Assembly (NCBI GenBank): GCA_035315685.1
Contig: DATFXR010000656.1
Coordinates: 1 to 5,630 of the forward strand
Length of the DNA stretch: 5,630 nt
DNA from: QHWK01 sp035315685
GTDB lineage: Bacteria > Acidobacteriota > Vicinamibacteria > Vicinamibacterales > CAVVIG01
Direction: 5' to 3'
Made by a program: the position numbers and the translations under genes. The notes under the pieces were generated by a model. The model was not told the origin of the DNA. It searched no databases and worked only from the letters and a program-made list of their open reading frames with translations. This document shows, one piece after another, positions 4,641 to 5,630 of the stretch (position 1 is its first letter; every line of letters begins with the position of its first letter).

Positions 4641-5630
4641 CTACTCGACGACAGGCCGCGAATCTCCCGGCAGCAGCAGCTGGCGATGCGCCCACCACGG
4701 CGCGATGCCGTTGGTCATCACCCGTTCGTGAAACTCGCGCAGGTCGAAGCTGGCGCCGCGCCCGGCCTGGTAGTCGCGGCGCAGCTTGAAAGCCGCGGTC
4801 TTGCCGAGGAAATAGCCGCCGTATGTCGGATCGTAGGTACCGCGCACCGCCTCCTGGCGCGCAGCAGGCGCCGGTAGATGCGCTTCGCGCTCGAACAACC
4901 GCGCCGCCTCATCGATCGACCACTCGCCGCTGTGCAGCCGCAGGCCGGCAATCAGCCGGCAGATCCGCGTGAGCGCTTCGCTCGTTTCCGCAAGGCGGTA
5001 GCGCGGATCGTCGCGCTTGAATCCCTGATCGCTGATCATCTGTTCGGCATAGTGCGCCCACCCGTCCTGCCCCGACGATGGTTGCGGGAACGGATTGAGC
5101 CCGATCCAGATGCGGCGAATCTTGCCAGGTGTCCGCCGCATGAACAGGCTGTGCACGTAGTGTCCCGGCGCCACTTCATGGGCGGAGATATCGGCGAGCG
5201 TCGCATAGTTGAACTTCTGCAGCCAGAGATTCTGGCGCTCCGGCGGCCAGTCAGGCTGCGCGTCGGTGATGTAGTAGTAGCTCTTCACCGGCCGCGCCTC
5301 GAGCGGCGGCGACGAGTGCATCGACGCCAGGCCGAGATCGTAGGCTGGCGCGGCGGCGACAATGACGCGTTCCCCGGCGGGAACATCGACCAGCCGTTTC
5401 TCTCGAATGAAGGCGAACAGATCGTCGACCGTTCGCTGCGCGGCGGCAACCACGTCGCCTGGCTTCGGATGATCGTCGAGCACCTCGCGCCACACGTCGA
5501 GCGGCGGACGCTGCGGCGCGACGCGGGCGGCCGCGCTGGCGAAGCCGGCCTGCATCGCCTTCAGTTCGCGTTCGCCAATCGCGAGGAGCGTCGCGGCGGG
5601 CACATCGATCAATTCTTCGGCGCGGTAGCG
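4641..5630 (-). CDS. DUF885 family protein, zinc-peptidase-like (C-terminal part, 5' end outside window)
   Basis: The frame is open through the window edge, giving 329 visible residues ending at a TAG (4641-4643). Full family members are about 550-600 residues, so the N-terminal 40-45 percent is missing because of the window, not because of mutation. A TTG at 5612 is an internal leucine codon, not a start. The zinc site is visible as HEVAPGHY (HExxxGH type, codons at 5180-5157), followed about 40 residues later by GWAHYAEQM, whose Glu is the probable third ligand. Other family marks are SYYYITDAQPDWP, FNYATLADISAHE, the TYDPTYGGYFLGK segment near the C-terminus and the FHERVMTNGIAPWW end. DUF885 proteins are related to metallo-carboxypeptidases, and many carry a signal peptide or lipobox; this cannot be checked here. 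The family role is probably peptide hydrolysis (inference). Confidence 0.9.
   Translation of the reverse strand, partial: RYRAEELIDVPAATLLAIGERELKAMQAGFASAAARVAPQRPPLDVWREVLDDHPKPGDVVAAAQRTVDDLFAFIREKRLVDVPAGERVIVAAAPAYDLGLASMHSSPPLEARPVKSYYYITDAQPDWPPERQNLWLQKFNYATLADISAHEVAPGHYVHSLFMRRTPGKIRRIWIGLNPFPQPSSGQDGWAHYAEQMISDQGFKRDDPRYRLAETSEALTRICRLIAGLRLHSGEWSIDEAARLFEREAHLPAPAARQEAVRGTYDPTYGGYFLGKTAAFKLRRDYQAGRGASFDLREFHERVMTNGIAPWWAHRQLLLPGDSRPVVE

Noticed and set aside
1..5630. CRISPR array, tRNA, rRNA, insertion sequence or phage genes
   Set aside because: No spaced direct repeats of CRISPR size, no cloverleaf or rRNA sequence, and no transposase, integrase or phage protein was seen on either strand.

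Overview
The window is GC-rich DNA (about two thirds G+C by eye), densely coded with very short gaps, and probably comes from a free-living bacterium. An AATTCCT-type heptamer array opens the window. Together with the high GC and the mix of families, this fits an Acidobacteriota-like soil or environmental genome, but no marker gene is present and that assignment is a low-confidence inference.

Layout. (1) Positions 4-45 are a heptamer tandem repeat abutting the first gene. (2) Positions 47-1791 (+) hold two ABC-importer permeases of the DppB/DppC (oligopeptide/dipeptide/nickel) type, joined by a TGATG stop/start overlap. Their binding protein and ATPase are not in the window. (3) Positions 1792-1864 are a short convergent spacer with a GGTGTC...GACACC inverted repeat. 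(4) Positions 1865-3806 (-) are a tight five-gene operon. In transcription order it encodes a DUF5335 protein, a predicted phosphoribosyltransferase, a 45-residue protein, a 95-residue membrane protein and a DUF6496 basic protein with a histone-H1-like tail. (5) Positions 3807-3978 are a divergent spacer. (6) Positions 3979-4635 (+) encode an alpha/beta hydrolase of the dienelactone-hydrolase-like group. (7) Positions 4641-5630 (-) hold the C-terminal part of a DUF885 zinc-peptidase-like protein, cut by the window edge.

How they fit together. The permeases would form the membrane channel of a peptide-type importer. The most interesting part is 1865-4635. The phosphoribosyltransferase and the divergently transcribed hydrolase look like the two halves of a protein that exists as a single fusion elsewhere (for example mycobacterial Rv0571c, recalled from memory). 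Here they flank a shared regulatory region, and the phosphoribosyltransferase half travels with DUF5335, DUF6496 and two small uncharacterised proteins. This looks like a compact accessory, possibly stress-related module whose biochemistry is unknown. The 45-residue gene is the least visible member, but it has a good ribosome binding site and a GTGA overlap with the gene before it.
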